Counted from the first letter of the stretch, positions 1 through 8,702 are shown. The stretch: 64,000 bases of DNA from an uncultured Lachnospiraceae bacterium (GCA_910578885.1 CAJTSH010000017.1:1-64000), one strand, 5' to 3'. Notes: generated by a model from the letters alone, not told the origin. Numbers and translations: made by a program.

Positions 1-17
1 AGGTGGTGTGAGAGGTC

Positions 18-40
18 GGCTAATCAACTAATGGTTAGCC
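18..40. other. Hairpin upstream of the MarR gene
   Basis: An inverted repeat with arms GGCTAAT and GTTAGCC around a short loop lies just before the MarR ribosome binding site (AAGGGGGA at 53-60). It could be an operator or a leader structure. There is no T-run after it, so it is not a terminator. The sequence to the left is outside the window. Confidence 0.35.
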
Positions 41-65
41 TCCTACTCGATTAAGGGGGATTACT

Positions 66-518
66 ATGTCTGAACATAATATGTATTTAGAACAATTAAA
101 CAGGTATTACGCTGTGTGGCGGGAAAATAATCTGGTATACGAAGAATGGGCAAAAGCACATGGTTTATCAGAAACAGGACTTTGGGTACTTCGAGCCATT
201 TACTATGACAAAGAGAGCTGTACACAAAAGAAAATAAGCGAACAGTGGGTAATTCCAAAACAGACCGTCAATATGATTTTGAAAGACTTTGAAAAAAAAG
301 GCTTTGTCGGTTTTATTCCGGTGCAGGAGGACAGACGAAATAAAAAAATCTTTCTAACCGATGCAGGAAAAAAATATGCAGATTCTGTAATTTCTGAACT
401 GAAGGAACTGGAATTGGCGGTCATCGGGGAAATGGGCATAGAACGGATCAAGCAGATAAATGACAATACATCTTTGTTCGTGGAGTTATTTCGTAAATTG
501 AGAGGTAAAAATAAATGA
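66..518 (+). CDS. MarR family winged-helix transcriptional regulator
   Basis: This 150-residue protein has MarR length and layout. Helical ends would form the dimer interface, with a winged helix in the middle: a recognition segment around SEQWVIPKQTVNMILK and a wing with QEDRRNKKIFLT, where the DxR plus basic pattern is typical of the MarR wing. ATG 66 is preceded by AAGGGGGA at good spacing. The stop codon overlaps the start of the downstream MATE transporter gene (ATGA at 515-518), so the two are translationally coupled. By analogy with MarR-efflux pairs it probably represses its own operon and is relieved by a small molecule; the ligand cannot be read from the sequence. Confidence 0.88.
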   Translation: MSEHNMYLEQLNRYYAVWRENNLVYEEWAKAHGLSETGLWVLRAIYYDKESCTQKKISEQWVIPKQTVNMILKDFEKKGFVGFIPVQEDRRNKKIFLTDAGKKYADSVISELKELELAVIGEMGIERIKQINDNTSLFVELFRKLRGKNK

Positions 519-1828
519 ACAACCGAAAAACTTTTTTTAAGTTTGTAATTCCGTCGGTACTAGCATTTGCGCTGTCCGGGGTATATACGATTGTGGACGG
601 CTTTTTTATCGGTCAGAGTTTGGGTGACATCGGATTGGCGTCTATCGTTTTGGGCTATCCCATTACCGCTATCATTCAGGCTCTTGGAACAGGATTAGGA
701 ATGTCCGGAGCAATCCGGTTTACTATTATGAAAGCACAAGGAAGTGAAAAAGAACAACAATCCTGCTTTGGAGGGACAACGCTGCTAATGTTTCTGCTCG
801 GTGGACTGATTACCGCCTTGCTTTTTATCTTCCTTTACCCCTTGCTGCATCTGTTAGGGGCAGAGGGAAAAATCCTGACCATTACAGCCGAATACATCAG
901 GGTAATTGCGGTTGGAACGCTGCTTCAACTGCTTGCAACCGGTCTTGTACCATTTATCCGTAATATGGGCGGTTCAACTTTTGCCATGATTGCTATGATT
1001 GCCGGATTCCTGACTAATATCTGTCTTGACTACTTCTTTGTATGGATTTTCGACTGGGGTATGGCTGGTGCGGCTCTGGCTACTGTTATCGGACAGGCAG
1101 TTACGATGCTGGCGGCAGTCCTCTTTTTCATCAGGAAGAAGGCAGCATTCCATTTGCCGCAGTTTGCCGCAATTCCCGCCTTTTTTTGTTCCATCTGCAA
1201 GGTAGCTGTCGCTCCTTTCGGTCTGACCATTTCCCCTACCATCACGATTATTCTGATGAACCGTTTTCTCTTGATGCATGGGAATGAACAGGCTGTCGCC
1301 GTCTATAGCTGTATCAGCTATGTAGTAAGTATTGTATATCTGCTTTTGCAAGGCGTGGGCGATGGAAGCCAGCCGCTTATCAGCAAATATTATGGAAAAG
1401 GTAACATTCGGGAAATGGTGAATATCAGGCGCTTTGCCTATGAAACGGCTTTTGTCATTACCATTGTATGTATGGCTGGTCTTTTTGTGGTGCGAGGTTC
1501 TGTCGGAGTGCTGTTTGGTGCGTCATCCGACGCTTGCCGGGAAGTAGCAGACTATTTGCCGGTGTTTTTGGCGCCGCTATTATTTCTCTCCTATGTGCGT
1601 GTTACCACCTCATATTTCTATGCCACAGAAAAGGCAATTTTGTCCTACTTTTTGGTATTTGCTGAGCCGTTGTTTGAGTTTATACTGCTCCTGTTTTTGC
1701 CGTTGATGCTGAACCTGCTAGGGGTGTGGCTGGCAGTGCCAATCTCACAAGCCATAGCATGTTTGATTGCCGTTTGTGCGCAATGTGCAGTGGAGCATAA
1801 ATTGGTATTGAATAAAGGTGGCGAGTAA
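515..1828 (+). CDS. MATE family multidrug efflux transporter
   Basis: A 437-residue integral membrane protein with about 12 hydrophobic segments in two homologous halves, as in MATE antiporters. The start NNRKTFFKFVIPSVLAFALS and the early VDGFFIGQSLG stretch are typical of the MepA/NorM group. The second half begins near residue 230 with FGLTISPTITIILMNRF and includes LLQGVGDGSQPLISKYYG, a conserved MATE feature. It would export cationic drugs or metabolites using an Na+ or H+ gradient. It forms an operon with the MarR gene through a 4-bp ATGA overlap. No truncation is seen. The substrate is unknown. Confidence 0.9.
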   Translation: MNNRKTFFKFVIPSVLAFALSGVYTIVDGFFIGQSLGDIGLASIVLGYPITAIIQALGTGLGMSGAIRFTIMKAQGSEKEQQSCFGGTTLLMFLLGGLITALLFIFLYPLLHLLGAEGKILTITAEYIRVIAVGTLLQLLATGLVPFIRNMGGSTFAMIAMIAGFLTNICLDYFFVWIFDWGMAGAALATVIGQAVTMLAAVLFFIRKKAAFHLPQFAAIPAFFCSICKVAVAPFGLTISPTITIILMNRFLLMHGNEQAVAVYSCISYVVSIVYLLLQGVGDGSQPLISKYYGKGNIREMVNIRRFAYETAFVITIVCMAGLFVVRGSVGVLFGASSDACREVADYLPVFLAPLLFLSYVRVTTSYFYATEKAILSYFLVFAEPLFEFILLLFLPLMLNLLGVWLAVPISQAIACLIAVCAQCAVEHKLVLNKGGE

Positions 1829-1933
1829 AACTATGTTTAAAAGTAGATAATGGTTATACTCACAAGAAGGTGAATATTTTGATTATGGTGATTTAAAAGG
1901 CATTTGCAGAATATTTTTCCATACAGACAAGAA

Positions 1934-2074
1934 ATGAAGGAGGACGAAAAGGATCCGTTTATTGAGCAGTTGAAACTTTCACTTGACATTTTTGCATGGC
2001 AAAAATATTATGGTCATAAGGAGGAGGGGCAATGGCAAAAACTGCTGGAGAAAGAAAGGAAGATAGGATTATGA
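1934..2074 (+). CDS. Small ORF of unknown function (46 aa)
   Basis: An open frame of 46 codons starting MKEDEKDPFIEQLKLSL, charged and helical, with an aromatic-rich middle (FAWQKYYG). Its stop overlaps the start of the next small frame (ATGA at 2071-2074). The same frame stays open upstream of the ATG, so it may be the 3' end of a larger deleted gene rather than a real short gene. I do not recognise the family. The 1829-1933 stretch before it has only short broken frames. Confidence 0.35.
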   Translation: MKEDEKDPFIEQLKLSLDIFAWQKYYGHKEEGQWQKLLEKERKIGL

Positions 2075-2181
2075 AGATTATGGTTATTTATGAAAATGAA
2101 AATGTATTTCCGCATTTTGGGCATATAGAGCATGGAGAAGATAAGCATGGCTGTGCAGGGAACGGGGGTGGATGCCAATGA
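2071..2181 (+). pseudogene. Collapsed NifX/NifB-type Fe-Mo cofactor-binding protein
   Basis: The frame encodes only 36 residues. It joins a typical start of small NifX-like proteins (MKIMVIYENENVFPHFGHIE) directly to a His/Cys/Gly-rich tail (HGEDKHGCAGNGGGCQ) like the one that normally ends these roughly 120-residue proteins. The globular core of about 85-100 residues is missing, so an in-frame internal deletion is likely. The frame is intact and has ATGA-type overlaps on both sides, so a tiny Cys/His peptide could still be made. Family assignment rests on the two ends only. Confidence 0.5.
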
Positions 2182-2579
2182 GCAGATATGAATTTACAAA
2201 GAAGCTGGAAACAGGCAGTGCAGTAATAGACAAGGAACACCGGGAACTGTTTCAGGCAGTGAACAAACTTCTGGACGCCTGCAGCGAAGGCAAGGGGCGG
2301 GCATCTATGGACGAAACGATAAAATTTCTGAATAACTATGTGGAACAGCATTTTTCACATGAGGAGCAGCTCCAAAAGCAGAGCGGCTATCCTGATTTGG
2401 CGGCTCACAGGGCTTTTCATGAAAAATATAAGCAGACGCTTAAGGAAATCACGTCCCGGATATCGGAATCCGGTCCGACGATTACGGAACTGGGAAACTT
2501 GAACAGGCATATCAGTGTCTTGATTTCACACATCAGCACGGAGGATAAAAAGCTGGGAGCATTTTTAAATCAGGCATAA
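2178..2579 (+). CDS. Bacteriohemerythrin
   Basis: A short four-helix protein with the hemerythrin di-iron pattern: VIDKEHRELF (first His), YVEQHFSHEEQL (HxxxHEE), AHRAFHEKY (HxxxxH), and a last His/Asp pair in the HISVLISHISTEDKKL region. Such proteins bind O2 reversibly and are common in anaerobes as oxygen sensors or buffers. ATG 2178 is preferred over ATG 2172: it overlaps the upstream stop (ATGA) and lies about 6 nt after GGGGGTGG. The neighbouring NifX remnant suggests a former oxygen/metal-cluster operon, which is inference. Confidence 0.88.
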   Translation: MSRYEFTKKLETGSAVIDKEHRELFQAVNKLLDACSEGKGRASMDETIKFLNNYVEQHFSHEEQLQKQSGYPDLAAHRAFHEKYKQTLKEITSRISESGPTITELGNLNRHISVLISHISTEDKKLGAFLNQA

Positions 2580-2705
2580 TGGTGAGCAGTATTGCAATAG
2601 CAGGCCGTCCAAAGGCGGAAATAGAAATGTAAAGATTATCGAAGATTATCTGGAATACATAGCTGGGATGATTGACAGGAAGAGAAAGAAAATGGAGGAA
2701 ATAGC

Positions 2706-3965
2706 ATGGCATTCGTAAAAAAGCCCGTTACGGGCATGAAAGATATACTTCCGGAGGAAATGCAGGTTCGGGATTACGTGCAGAGCGTAATCAAGGAGAC
2801 CTACCGGAGCTTTGGATTTACACCGATTGAAACCCCCTGTATGGAGAATATCTCCAACTTAAGCAGTAAGCAGGGAGGAGAGAATGAGAAGCTGATTTTT
2901 AAAGTGCTAAAGCGAGGAGAAAAGTTAAAGCTTGAGACGGCGCAGAATGAAAATGATGTGGTAGATTTTGGTATGCGTTATGATCTGACTGTACCGCTGG
3001 CAAGATTTTATTCCAATAATGCAAACAACCTGCCTTCGCCGTTTAAGGCGTTGCAGATGGGAAATGTATGGCGTGCAGACCGTCCGCAGAGGGGCAGATA
3101 CCGTCAGTTCATGCAGTGTGATATTGATATTTTAGGCGAGCCTTCCAATCTGGCTGAGATTGAATTGATTCTTGCTACGACGATGACGCTTGGACGGGTC
3201 GGCTTCCGAAATTTTGAAATCCGTATCAACGAGCGTCGCATCCTAAAGGCAATGGCAAAGTACAGCGGTTTTGCGGAGGAGAGCTTTGATCTTGTCTGTA
3301 TTATTTTGGATAAGATGGATAAAATCGGCATTGAAGGAGTATCGGAGGAACTCTTAAAGGAAGGTTTTGCGAAGGAATCCGTCGAGAAATATCTGGGATT
3401 ATTTGAGTTGGTGCAGGGAGCGGACAACCAGATAGAGACGCTCTGTGATACTCTGTATGAAGCAGGCTGCTTAGAGGAGGAAGTAAAGCAGAATCTATTG
3501 GAAATCGTGACAAGCGTGGAAGCAACGAAAGAAGCAGAATTTAAAATGGTATTCGACCCGACACTGGTACGCGGGATGGGATATTACACAGGTACAATCT
3601 TTGAGATTGCCATGCCGGAGTTTGGCGGAAGCTGCGGAGGCGGCGGACGCTATGATAAGATGATTGGAAACTTTACCGGAAACGATGTTCCGGCATGCGG
3701 GTTCTCCATCGGCTTTGAGCGGATTATCCTGCTTTTGATGGAAAGCGGTTTCAAAGTGCCGACGCAGCCGAAGAAGATTGCATATCTGATTGAGAAGAAT
3801 TATCCCGCAGAGAAGTTACAGGAGGTCATTGCCAAGGCACAGAAGGAGCGGAAGGAAGGCAGACAGGTTCTGGTGGCAAGAATGAATAAGAATAAAAAAT
3901 TCCAGAAGGAAAAACTGACTGCAGAAGGGTATGAGGAGTTCGAGGAGTTTTTTTGCAGGGATTGA
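2706..3965 (+). CDS. hisS: Histidine--tRNA ligase
   Basis: A 419-residue class II synthetase. Motif 1 lies in the N-terminal region (RDYVQSVIKETYRSFGF). Motif 2 is in ALQMGNVWRADRPQRGRYRQF. The HisRS-specific signatures are LVRGMGYYTGTIFE and SCGGGGRYDKMIG, and motif 3 is ACGFSIGFERI. The C-terminal anticodon-binding domain (from about residue 330) is somewhat short. It charges tRNA-His. ATG 2706 has GGAGGAAATAGC in front. No T-box is visible in the 126-nt upstream gap, unlike the valS and thrS genes in this window. Confidence 0.95.
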   Translation: MAFVKKPVTGMKDILPEEMQVRDYVQSVIKETYRSFGFTPIETPCMENISNLSSKQGGENEKLIFKVLKRGEKLKLETAQNENDVVDFGMRYDLTVPLARFYSNNANNLPSPFKALQMGNVWRADRPQRGRYRQFMQCDIDILGEPSNLAEIELILATTMTLGRVGFRNFEIRINERRILKAMAKYSGFAEESFDLVCIILDKMDKIGIEGVSEELLKEGFAKESVEKYLGLFELVQGADNQIETLCDTLYEAGCLEEEVKQNLLEIVTSVEATKEAEFKMVFDPTLVRGMGYYTGTIFEIAMPEFGGSCGGGGRYDKMIGNFTGNDVPACGFSIGFERIILLLMESGFKVPTQPKKIAYLIEKNYPAEKLQEVIAKAQKERKEGRQVLVARMNKNKKFQKEKLTAEGYEEFEEFFCRD

Positions 3966-4069
3966 TTTTGCAGGGAATATGCCTTCAAAAATGATTGGAT
4001 CGAAAGAGTTTCATAATAAAGATATTGCGGGTGTATGAAATCATGAAAAAACAATTGATTAATAAGTCA

Positions 4070-4594
4070 ATGGAGGAACTAAAAATAAGACCATATAAGC
4101 CAAAAGATGCAGAGACGATAGTAGGTTGGATTAAAGACGAAAGAGCTCTTCGCAAATGGAGTTCTGACAGATATGGTGCATATCCCATTACGGCAGGGGA
4201 TATCAACTATAAATATCTGGAATGCAATGGAGATTGTGAGGAACCGGATAATTTTTATCCCATGACTGCGGTGGACGCAAACGGTCCGGTTGGTCATTTG
4301 ATACTGCGCTATACGAATGAGGCAAAGACAGTAATCCGCCTTGGATTTATTATTGTTGATGACAGTAAGCGAGGTATGGGCTATGGGAAAAGAATGATAC
4401 AGATGGCAGTACGATATGCGTTTGATATGCTGAAAGCAGAAAAAATTACATTGGGAGTTTTTGATAACAACCCTTCTGCGTATTATTGCTACAAAGCAGT
4501 GGGCTTTCGGGAAATTCCGATGGAGCAGGAATTGGTTTTTGAGATACTCGGTGAAAAATGGAAATGTATAGAATTGGAGGTAAACAGGGAATGA
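4070..4594 (+). CDS. GNAT family N-acetyltransferase
   Basis: About 174 residues with the GNAT fold of the RimJ/RimL type: an N-terminal KIRPYKPKDAETI strand-helix, then motif A with VDDSKRGMGYGKRMIQMAVRYAF (the R/QxxGxG/A acetyl-CoA loop), and the NPSAYYCYKAVGFRE segment that binds CoA in this family. The acceptor is unknown. The start is uncertain: TTG 3995 and ATG 4043 are in frame upstream and none has a good ribosome binding site. The domain itself begins right after 4070, which is why that start is given. Confidence 0.8.
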   Translation: MEELKIRPYKPKDAETIVGWIKDERALRKWSSDRYGAYPITAGDINYKYLECNGDCEEPDNFYPMTAVDANGPVGHLILRYTNEAKTVIRLGFIIVDDSKRGMGYGKRMIQMAVRYAFDMLKAEKITLGVFDNNPSAYYCYKAVGFREIPMEQELVFEILGEKWKCIELEVNRE

Positions 4595-4714
4595 ATTAAA
4601 ATCATAGATGAGAAAACGGCGTGTATCGTGGATGGGACAGGGGGCGACAGCTTCCATAGTCATTACAAAGATAGAGGGAAGCTCATCTGTTTCTGTCACC
4701 AACAGGAGAACGTC

Positions 4715-4764
4715 TTGACAAATATACCAAAGGTATGATAATGTAAATACATACCAGAAGTATG
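4715..4764 (+). promoter_or_regulatory. TetR promoter with two operator-like palindromes
   Basis: TTGACA (4715-4720) and GATAAT (4737-4742) with a 16-nt spacer form a sigma-A promoter. Two palindromes overlap it: ATACCAAAGGTAT at 4724-4736, inside the spacer, and CATACCAGAAGTATG at 4750-4764, at the start of transcription. The two share 12 of 14 positions and their centres are 27 bp apart, as expected for paired repressor sites. The likely ligand is the TetR protein encoded 20 bp downstream (autorepression). A looser half match (ACATACC) occurs near 5519, upstream of the MFS gene. Confidence 0.65.
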
Positions 4765-4783
4765 TTAGGGAGGTGAAGAAACG

Positions 4784-5440
4784 GTGGCAAGAAACAGGCA
4801 TCCGGAGGAAACCGTTAATTTAATATTGGATGTTGCGTTTCGCTTATTTATGGAAAAGGGGTATGAGCATACTTCTATTCAGGACATTATTGATAATTTA
4901 GGCGGTCTTAGCAAAGGCGCTATCTATCATCATTTTAAATCAAAGGAAGATATTTTAGTTGCTGTTACAGACCGGATGACGGCTGAATCTAATCAGATGC
5001 TTGCAGTTATTCGTGACCGCTTGGATCTTAGCGGCAAAGAAAAGCTGAAAACTATTTTTCGGGAATCAATCAACCGGCCGGTACAGAACGATATTTTTAC
5101 GGTGGCTCCAGATTTTCACAATAATCCGAAACTTCTTTTCAGCCTTTTGCATGATACCATAGATAATGCAGCGCCAAACTATATTATGCCGATTATTGAG
5201 CAAGGTATTTCAGACGGATCTATTGAAACGGATTATCCAAAGCAATTGGGAGAACTGATTTTACTTGCGGCAAATGTCTGGGTGAACCCTATGATATTTG
5301 ATAGTTCCGAAGAAGAGTCCTACCGTAAGTTTATGGTATTCAGCCAGATGCTGCAAGGTTTTGGGCTGGATGTTGTAGATGAAGAGATGTTAGAAAGATT
5401 GCAGGAATTGGCATCTATCTATCAAAAGAACAAACAGTGA
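4784..5440 (+). CDS. TetR family transcriptional regulator
   Basis: A 218-residue protein. The first 60 residues form a TetR helix-turn-helix: AFRLFMEKGYEHTSIQDIIDNLGGLSKGAIYHHFKSKEDIL, with the hallmark KGAIYHHFKSKE recognition helix. The rest is a helical ligand-binding and dimer domain that I cannot assign to a ligand. Translation starts at GTG 4784 after an AGGGAGGTG ribosome site. It sits just upstream of an MFS exporter in the same orientation and behind a promoter with two matching palindromes, so it most likely represses itself and the exporter. Confidence 0.9.
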   Translation: MARNRHPEETVNLILDVAFRLFMEKGYEHTSIQDIIDNLGGLSKGAIYHHFKSKEDILVAVTDRMTAESNQMLAVIRDRLDLSGKEKLKTIFRESINRPVQNDIFTVAPDFHNNPKLLFSLLHDTIDNAAPNYIMPIIEQGISDGSIETDYPKQLGELILLAANVWVNPMIFDSSEEESYRKFMVFSQMLQGFGLDVVDEEMLERLQELASIYQKNKQ

Positions 5441-5478
5441 GAAACATTCTTTGCGAATTTGGATACTTTGTAATAAAA

Positions 5479-5502
5479 ATCTGCCCTGTTATATGGGCAG
5501 AT
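5479..5502 (+). terminator. Weak hairpin after the TetR gene
   Basis: Arms ATCTGCCC and GGGCAGAT enclose an 8-nt loop and are followed by an AT-rich stretch (ATATTTT) rather than a clean T-run. It could act as a weak terminator between the TetR gene and the MFS gene. The rest of the 156-nt gap shows no clear promoter. Confidence 0.4.
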
Positions 5503-5596
5503 ATATTTTGAAATAATACATACCGATGTGCGGTTTTCGTTTTAATTGCTGCTTTTATATATCATGCTCAGGAATAGAAAAATGGAGGTTTAGAGA

Positions 5597-6835
5597 ATGA
5601 ATCAAAAACTATTTTCAAAAGATTTTACGTTAGTTGTCATTGGTCAGATTATCTCTTTGTTTGGCAATGCGGGGGTCAGATTTGCGTTACCGCTGTATTT
5701 ATTAAATTTGACAGGCTCATCGGCGCTTTACGGAACGGTTACAGCATGTGCCTTTATTCCTGCCATACTGTTGTCGCCTATTGGCGGCATTGTTGCAGAC
5801 AGGGTAAATAAAAGGAACATTATGGTAATACTGGATTTCTTTACGGCGGCAGTTATCATAGCCTTTTCCCTGCTCATGAATGGAGTGAATCTCATTCTTC
5901 TTCTGACGGTTACACTGATGCTTCTATATGGTATTGCGGGTGCATATCAGCCGTCCGTGCAGGCAAGCATCCCTGCGCTCATCCATCAGGATAATTTTAT
6001 GGCGGCAAATTCAATTATCAATACCATCAGCTCTTTTGCATCCTTAATAGGACCTGTACTTGGAGGTGTTTTATATAGTGCATATGGGTTAGAGCCTGTA
6101 TTGTGGGTTTGCGTGGTATGCTTTATTCTGTCGGCAGTAATGGAAATGTTCATTAAAATACCGTTCCAGAAACAGGCTTCGGATGGCGGCGTATTGAAGA
6201 TAGCCGGATCTGATTTTGCAGAGAGCATTCGATTTATCCGAAAGGAGAAGCCTGTTATCGGAAAAGCTCTTCTTGTAGTCTGCGGAATTAATTTGTTCCT
6301 GGCCGCAATGATTATTGTTGCATTGCCTTATTTGGTAACAGAGGTATTAGATTTAGAAGCTTCACAGGCAAACAGACTTTATGGTTTTGCAGAGGGAGCA
6401 TTGGCGGCAGGAGGATTGGCAGGGGGGATTGGTGCAGGCATTTTCGCAAACAAACTTGCGCTTCATAAATCGGGCGATCTGGTAATCGCTTGTGCCATAT
6501 GTGTGTTTCCTATCGGCGCTGCATTGATACTGTTTTCATCCGGGATGGTAAATTATATCATCATAACCGTATGTTGTTTTGCCATTATGGTATTTTCAAC
6601 AATATTTACCGTTCAGATGATGTCCTTTATTCAAACGGAAACTCCGCAAAATTTAATTGGAAAGGTAATTGCGGTCATTCTTACCGTTTCCATGTGTGCA
6701 CAGCCATTAGGCAACGCATTCTATGGCGTCCTGTTTGAAATTTGCAAAGGGTTTGAATATATTGTTGTTCTATTTTCTGGCGCTGCCTCGCTTATGATTG
6801 CCATTGGCACAAGAAACATTTTTAAAAGATTGTAA
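5597..6835 (+). CDS. MFS efflux transporter (MefA/permease-like)
   Basis: A 412-residue major facilitator with 12 predicted membrane segments. The N-terminal QIISLFGNAGVRFALPLYLL and the loop 2-3 motif GGIVADRVNKRNIMV (motif A, GxxADRxxRR-like) are typical of the DHA3 group of drug efflux proteins such as macrolide Mef pumps. ATG 5597 has ATGGAGG upstream. It lies directly after the TetR gene and is its probable target. The substrate is not deducible. Confidence 0.85.
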   Translation: MNQKLFSKDFTLVVIGQIISLFGNAGVRFALPLYLLNLTGSSALYGTVTACAFIPAILLSPIGGIVADRVNKRNIMVILDFFTAAVIIAFSLLMNGVNLILLLTVTLMLLYGIAGAYQPSVQASIPALIHQDNFMAANSIINTISSFASLIGPVLGGVLYSAYGLEPVLWVCVVCFILSAVMEMFIKIPFQKQASDGGVLKIAGSDFAESIRFIRKEKPVIGKALLVVCGINLFLAAMIIVALPYLVTEVLDLEASQANRLYGFAEGALAAGGLAGGIGAGIFANKLALHKSGDLVIACAICVFPIGAALILFSSGMVNYIIITVCCFAIMVFSTIFTVQMMSFIQTETPQNLIGKVIAVILTVSMCAQPLGNAFYGVLFEICKGFEYIVVLFSGAASLMIAIGTRNIFKRL

Positions 6836-6913
6836 CAGTTCAGCCTTTGGCTTCGCTGTTACAAAGGATTTTCAGCAGAATAATATTTTGATTGACTTTA
6901 AGTATTCCTCTTA

Positions 6914-7066
6914 GCGGATTTTGACGCTCTGGCTCTGGCAGTCTTTTCATCCACATTTGGATATACGTTTCTAAACACATCTTTTGGAAATGAATTATCT
7001 AAAGTGGAAAAAAGTGAGTATATAAAAAACAGCGTACAAATGTTTATAAAAGGTTTGGAACGGTAA
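6914..7066 (+). pseudogene. TetR C-terminal remnant
   Basis: An open stretch of 50 codons reads ADFDALALAVFSSTFGYTFL, then an amphipathic helix ending FIKGLER. This matches the last two helices of a TetR ligand domain. There is no start codon or DNA-binding domain in front of it. It appears to be the 3' end of a deleted regulator between the MFS gene and the broken ilvB. Assigned by the look of the helices only. Confidence 0.4.
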
Positions 7067-7070
7067 AAAT

Positions 7071-7094
7071 CGGTACTGCCTTATGGCAGTGCCG
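7071..7094. other. Hairpin between the TetR remnant and ilvB
   Basis: Arms CGGTACTGCC and GGCAGTGCCG pair with one wobble around TTAT. On the minus strand the hairpin is followed by ATTTTT, on the plus strand by A-runs, so it could end minus-strand transcription. No minus-strand gene is known nearby. Confidence 0.4.
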
Positions 7095-7148
7095 AAAAAA
7101 ATAAACTGTATGCAAGCAAGTACACGCATACACAAAGGAGGAATCACA

Positions 7149-7978
7149 ATGGAAATAACAGGTGCAGAATTGTTTGTAAAAGCATTACAAGAAGTATCTG
7201 TAAATATGCAGTTACGGTACGGAAAAGAGAAAATTTGGCAGAAACGATAAAAAAGGCTTTTTATATTGCAAAGACAGGAAAGCCGGGGGTAGTAGTTGTT
7301 GATTTGCAAAAAGATGTCCAGAGGGCTTTCGGCAGCGCTGTTTATCCGGAGGAAACCTCTTTCAGAGGTTACAAGCCTTAAACATCGGTACATATGGGAC
7401 AGATAAATAAGGCGTCGGAGATTTTAAACAATGCCAGAAAGCCTGTTTTTTTAGCGGGCGGGGGCGTCAATATTGCCCATGCAAATAAAGAGATGACACA
7501 GCTTGCTGAACTGTCGGGCGTACCTGTTATTACAACTATCATGGGAAAAGGCGCAATTCCGACAACAAACAGTCTGTATGTTGGAAATATAGGAATTCAT
7601 GGAAATTATGCAGCTAATTCCGCAATCAGTAATTGCGATGTTCTTTTTTCCATAGGAACACGGTTCAATGACCGTATTACGGGGAAAATAGAAGAATTTG
7701 CAGCAAATGCAAAGATTATCCATATTGATATAGATGCAGCATCCATTTCCCGCAATATCGTTGTAGATGTCCCTATCGTAGCCGATGCGAAAAAGGCGAT
7801 ATGTGCCTTGCTTGAAAAGGCAAGATCATTGGACATTTCAGAGTGGACTGAAGAAATCAATCGTTGGAAAATGGAATACCTGATTGATATGGGAAAAGCG
7901 GGTCTGACGCCGCAAATGATTATTCAATCAATAAATGAATTATTTAAAGACGCGATTGTCGCAACTGATGTTGGATAG
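7149..7978 (+). pseudogene. ilvB: Acetolactate synthase large subunit, broken 5' part
   Basis: The frame starts with an AAAGGAGG site and MEITGAELFVKALQE, the usual IlvB N-terminus, but after 18 codons about 110 residues (most of the PYR domain) are missing and the frame changes. IlvB sequence resumes near 7220 (NLAETIKKAFYIAKTGKPG), meets an in-frame TAA at 7378-7380, then runs from 7382 through the central FAD-type domain (ARKPVFLAGGGVNIA, SIGTRFNDRITG). It stops at TDVG 7975, where the ThDP-binding domain should begin. At least three lesions make it non-functional. The 3' part lies at 10411-10941. Confidence 0.9.
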
Positions 7979-8031
7979 TGCGGAGGGGTGACAAACAAAT
8001 ACAAATAAAAAAGGGACTTCCTCAATCCTTA

Positions 8032-8066
8032 AAAGGCTATGACAGTAACGGTTATAGTCTTTTTTA
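8032..8066 (+). terminator. Terminator-like hairpin in the element's left end
   Basis: AAAGGCTATGAC pairs with GGTTATAGTCTTTT through several GU pairs and is followed by TTTTTT. It sits upstream of the small accessory frames and could be an attenuator or a terminator for leftward junction transcripts. Confidence 0.5.
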
Positions 8067-8081
8067 TGCGGTAATTACCGT

Positions 8082-8237
8082 ATGAAATGTACTTCTGTTT
8101 CCCCAAGCGGAGAAATATCCAACAATGATATTCCGCAATTCAAACTCCCGACAAGTAACGAGAAAAAATCATATATAAGCACCGAAATCAATCAATCATA
8201 TCAATTTATATCACAGGAGGGCAAAGAACATGAATAA
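8082..8237 (+). CDS. Small ORF of unknown function (51 aa)
   Basis: The frame begins MKCTSVSPSGEISNND and ends overlapping the start of the next gene (stop TAA at 8235-8237, next ATG at 8230). It is polar and Ser/Asn-rich, with no recognised motif and no clear ribosome site. It may be a small element-encoded protein or just a leader for the next gene. Confidence 0.3.
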   Translation: MKCTSVSPSGEISNNDIPQFKLPTSNEKKSYISTEINQSYQFISQEGKEHE

Positions 8238-8598
8238 AAAGCAGGAACAGCAGATTTTAGACTATTACAGCACCACCGACAAATATATCCGCAGTAAGAC
8301 ACACTCCAATGCGCATCAGACCGTATTCACCAAAGAAAGCGACAAATACCAGTGGCTTGTGTTGGAGCAGAAAAGCCAGTGTGAAGTCGAGGTAAGGCAG
8401 ACCGACAATCATGGAACAATCACAGCAAGGGATAATTACGAACTGACAAGAAATCTCCCTAAGTGCGTAGGCGTGGAGCGTTTATGTGAGGGCGCAAATT
8501 TTCAGATACCTTTTAACGCTGATGAAATCAACTTAATCTATCAGTTTGGGGAGCAGAGCAAAGAGGGAACGGGCAAGGCAGATGATGATTGCAAATAA
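8230..8598 (+). CDS. Hypothetical protein of mobile-element type
   Basis: 122 residues starting MNKKQEQQILDYYSTTDKYI, preceded by a strong AGGAGG (8215-8220). It is hydrophilic and predicted mixed alpha/beta, with no signal or membrane segment. I do not recognise a domain, but the gene lies with DUF3847-like and recombinase sequence and resembles the small accessory genes of Clostridia integrative elements. The frame is intact. Confidence 0.55.
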   Translation: MNKKQEQQILDYYSTTDKYIRSKTHSNAHQTVFTKESDKYQWLVLEQKSQCEVEVRQTDNHGTITARDNYELTRNLPKCVGVERLCEGANFQIPFNADEINLIYQFGEQSKEGTGKADDDCK

Positions 8599-8702
8599 CA
8601 AGGCAAAGGGAAATTAAAGAAAATTTAATGGAATTATGTGTGTGGTTGTGATAAAATATTAACATTGAATAATTCAACAAATCAGAATTTGGGGTGATGA
8701 AT

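Noticed and set aside
4595..4720. An open stretch reading KIIDEKTACIVDGTGGDSFHS between the GNAT and TetR genes
   Set aside because: It is open for about 45 codons but has no start, no ribosome site and no family I can name; possibly a gene remnant, too weak to list.
4079..4801. A 240-codon open frame on the minus strand across the GNAT gene and the TetR promoter
   Set aside because: It overlaps a well-supported GNAT gene and a promoter with operators, has no ribosome site, and gives a Cys/Phe/Tyr-rich product with no recognisable domain.
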